Shown here: piece by piece, positions 6,108 through 6,182 of the stretch
How positions within the stretch are numbered: position 1 is the stretch's first letter
Layout: each line of letters opens with the position of its first letter
NCBI GenBank assembly: GCA_003508605.1
Contig: DNUB01000043.1
Span: 1 to 6,182 of the forward strand
DNA: 6,182 nt
Direction of reading: 5' to 3'
Source of the DNA: Oscillospiraceae bacterium
GTDB taxonomy: Bacteria; Bacillota; Clostridia; Oscillospirales; Ruminococcaceae
The notes under the pieces: model-generated
What the model was told of the DNA's origin: nothing
The model's input: only the letters and a program-made list of their open reading frames with translations
The model's database searches: none
Position numbers and translations under genes: made by a program

Positions 6108-6182
6108 TCTTTTTTCTCCTTCATCATCAGGTACGAGCCGCAGCCCGAGCACGGTCAGTTCAATGAGGGGCAACGCACCGAA
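6108..6182 (-). other. Stretch upstream of fliO, unassigned
   Basis: The 75 bp before the chosen fliO start are open in the fliO frame but do not look like a FliO N-terminus (a Leu-rich, uncharged run ending in 'PDDEGEKR'). The other two minus-strand frames meet a stop soon after the edge, so the last few codons of an upstream flagellar or chemotaxis gene may be present. Too little is visible to name it. Confidence 0.4.
6116..6121 (-). promoter_or_regulatory. Ribosome binding site deciding the fliO start
   Basis: AAGGAG on the minus strand, 8 nt before the TTG at 6105-6107. It is the only good SD match in the visible stretch upstream of the membrane segment, so it favours a 127-residue FliO over longer readings. 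Confidence 0.6.

Overview
The window is one stretch of a flagellar biosynthesis operon, read entirely on the minus strand. In transcription order (high to low coordinate) it holds fliO, fliP, fliQ, fliR, flhB and flhA. Together these encode the membrane core of the flagellar type III export apparatus. All six genes look intact and every identification rests on family motifs readable in the protein. No transposase, integrase, RNA gene, CRISPR array or phage gene was seen, and I found no evidence of a new biological system.

The fliO-fliP-fliQ-fliR-flhB-flhA order, with separate fliR and flhB genes, strong purine-rich Shine-Dalgarno (SD) sites, the FlhB opening 'AGEEKTEKATPKK' and moderate G+C all point to a motile Bacillota, most likely a clostridial anaerobe. 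The genus cannot be fixed from this window.

Layout on the minus strand: 6182-6108 is an open stretch upstream of fliO that may hold the end of another gene or a longer fliO. fliO (6107-5724) overlaps the start of fliP (5743-4796) by 20 bp. A 70-bp gap separates fliP from fliQ (4725-4453), then 31 bp from fliR (4421-3630), then 39 bp from flhB. flhB really begins at about 3590, upstream of its first ATG, and runs to 2454. A 229-bp gap (2453-2225) with two contrasting halves precedes flhA (2224-140). The last 139 bp (139-1) follow flhA and show no recognisable gene start.

How the products work together: FliP, FliQ and FliR form the export gate in the centre of the basal body, with FliO helping its assembly. 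FlhB wraps the gate and switches substrate class after self-cleavage at its NPTH motif. FlhA forms the cytoplasmic ring and couples export to the proton motive force. The points worth a second look are the flhB start, which appears to be a non-canonical ATT; the repeat-bearing, lysine-codon-rich leader in front of flhA; and an unusually long FliP with a Gly-Ser-acidic linker.
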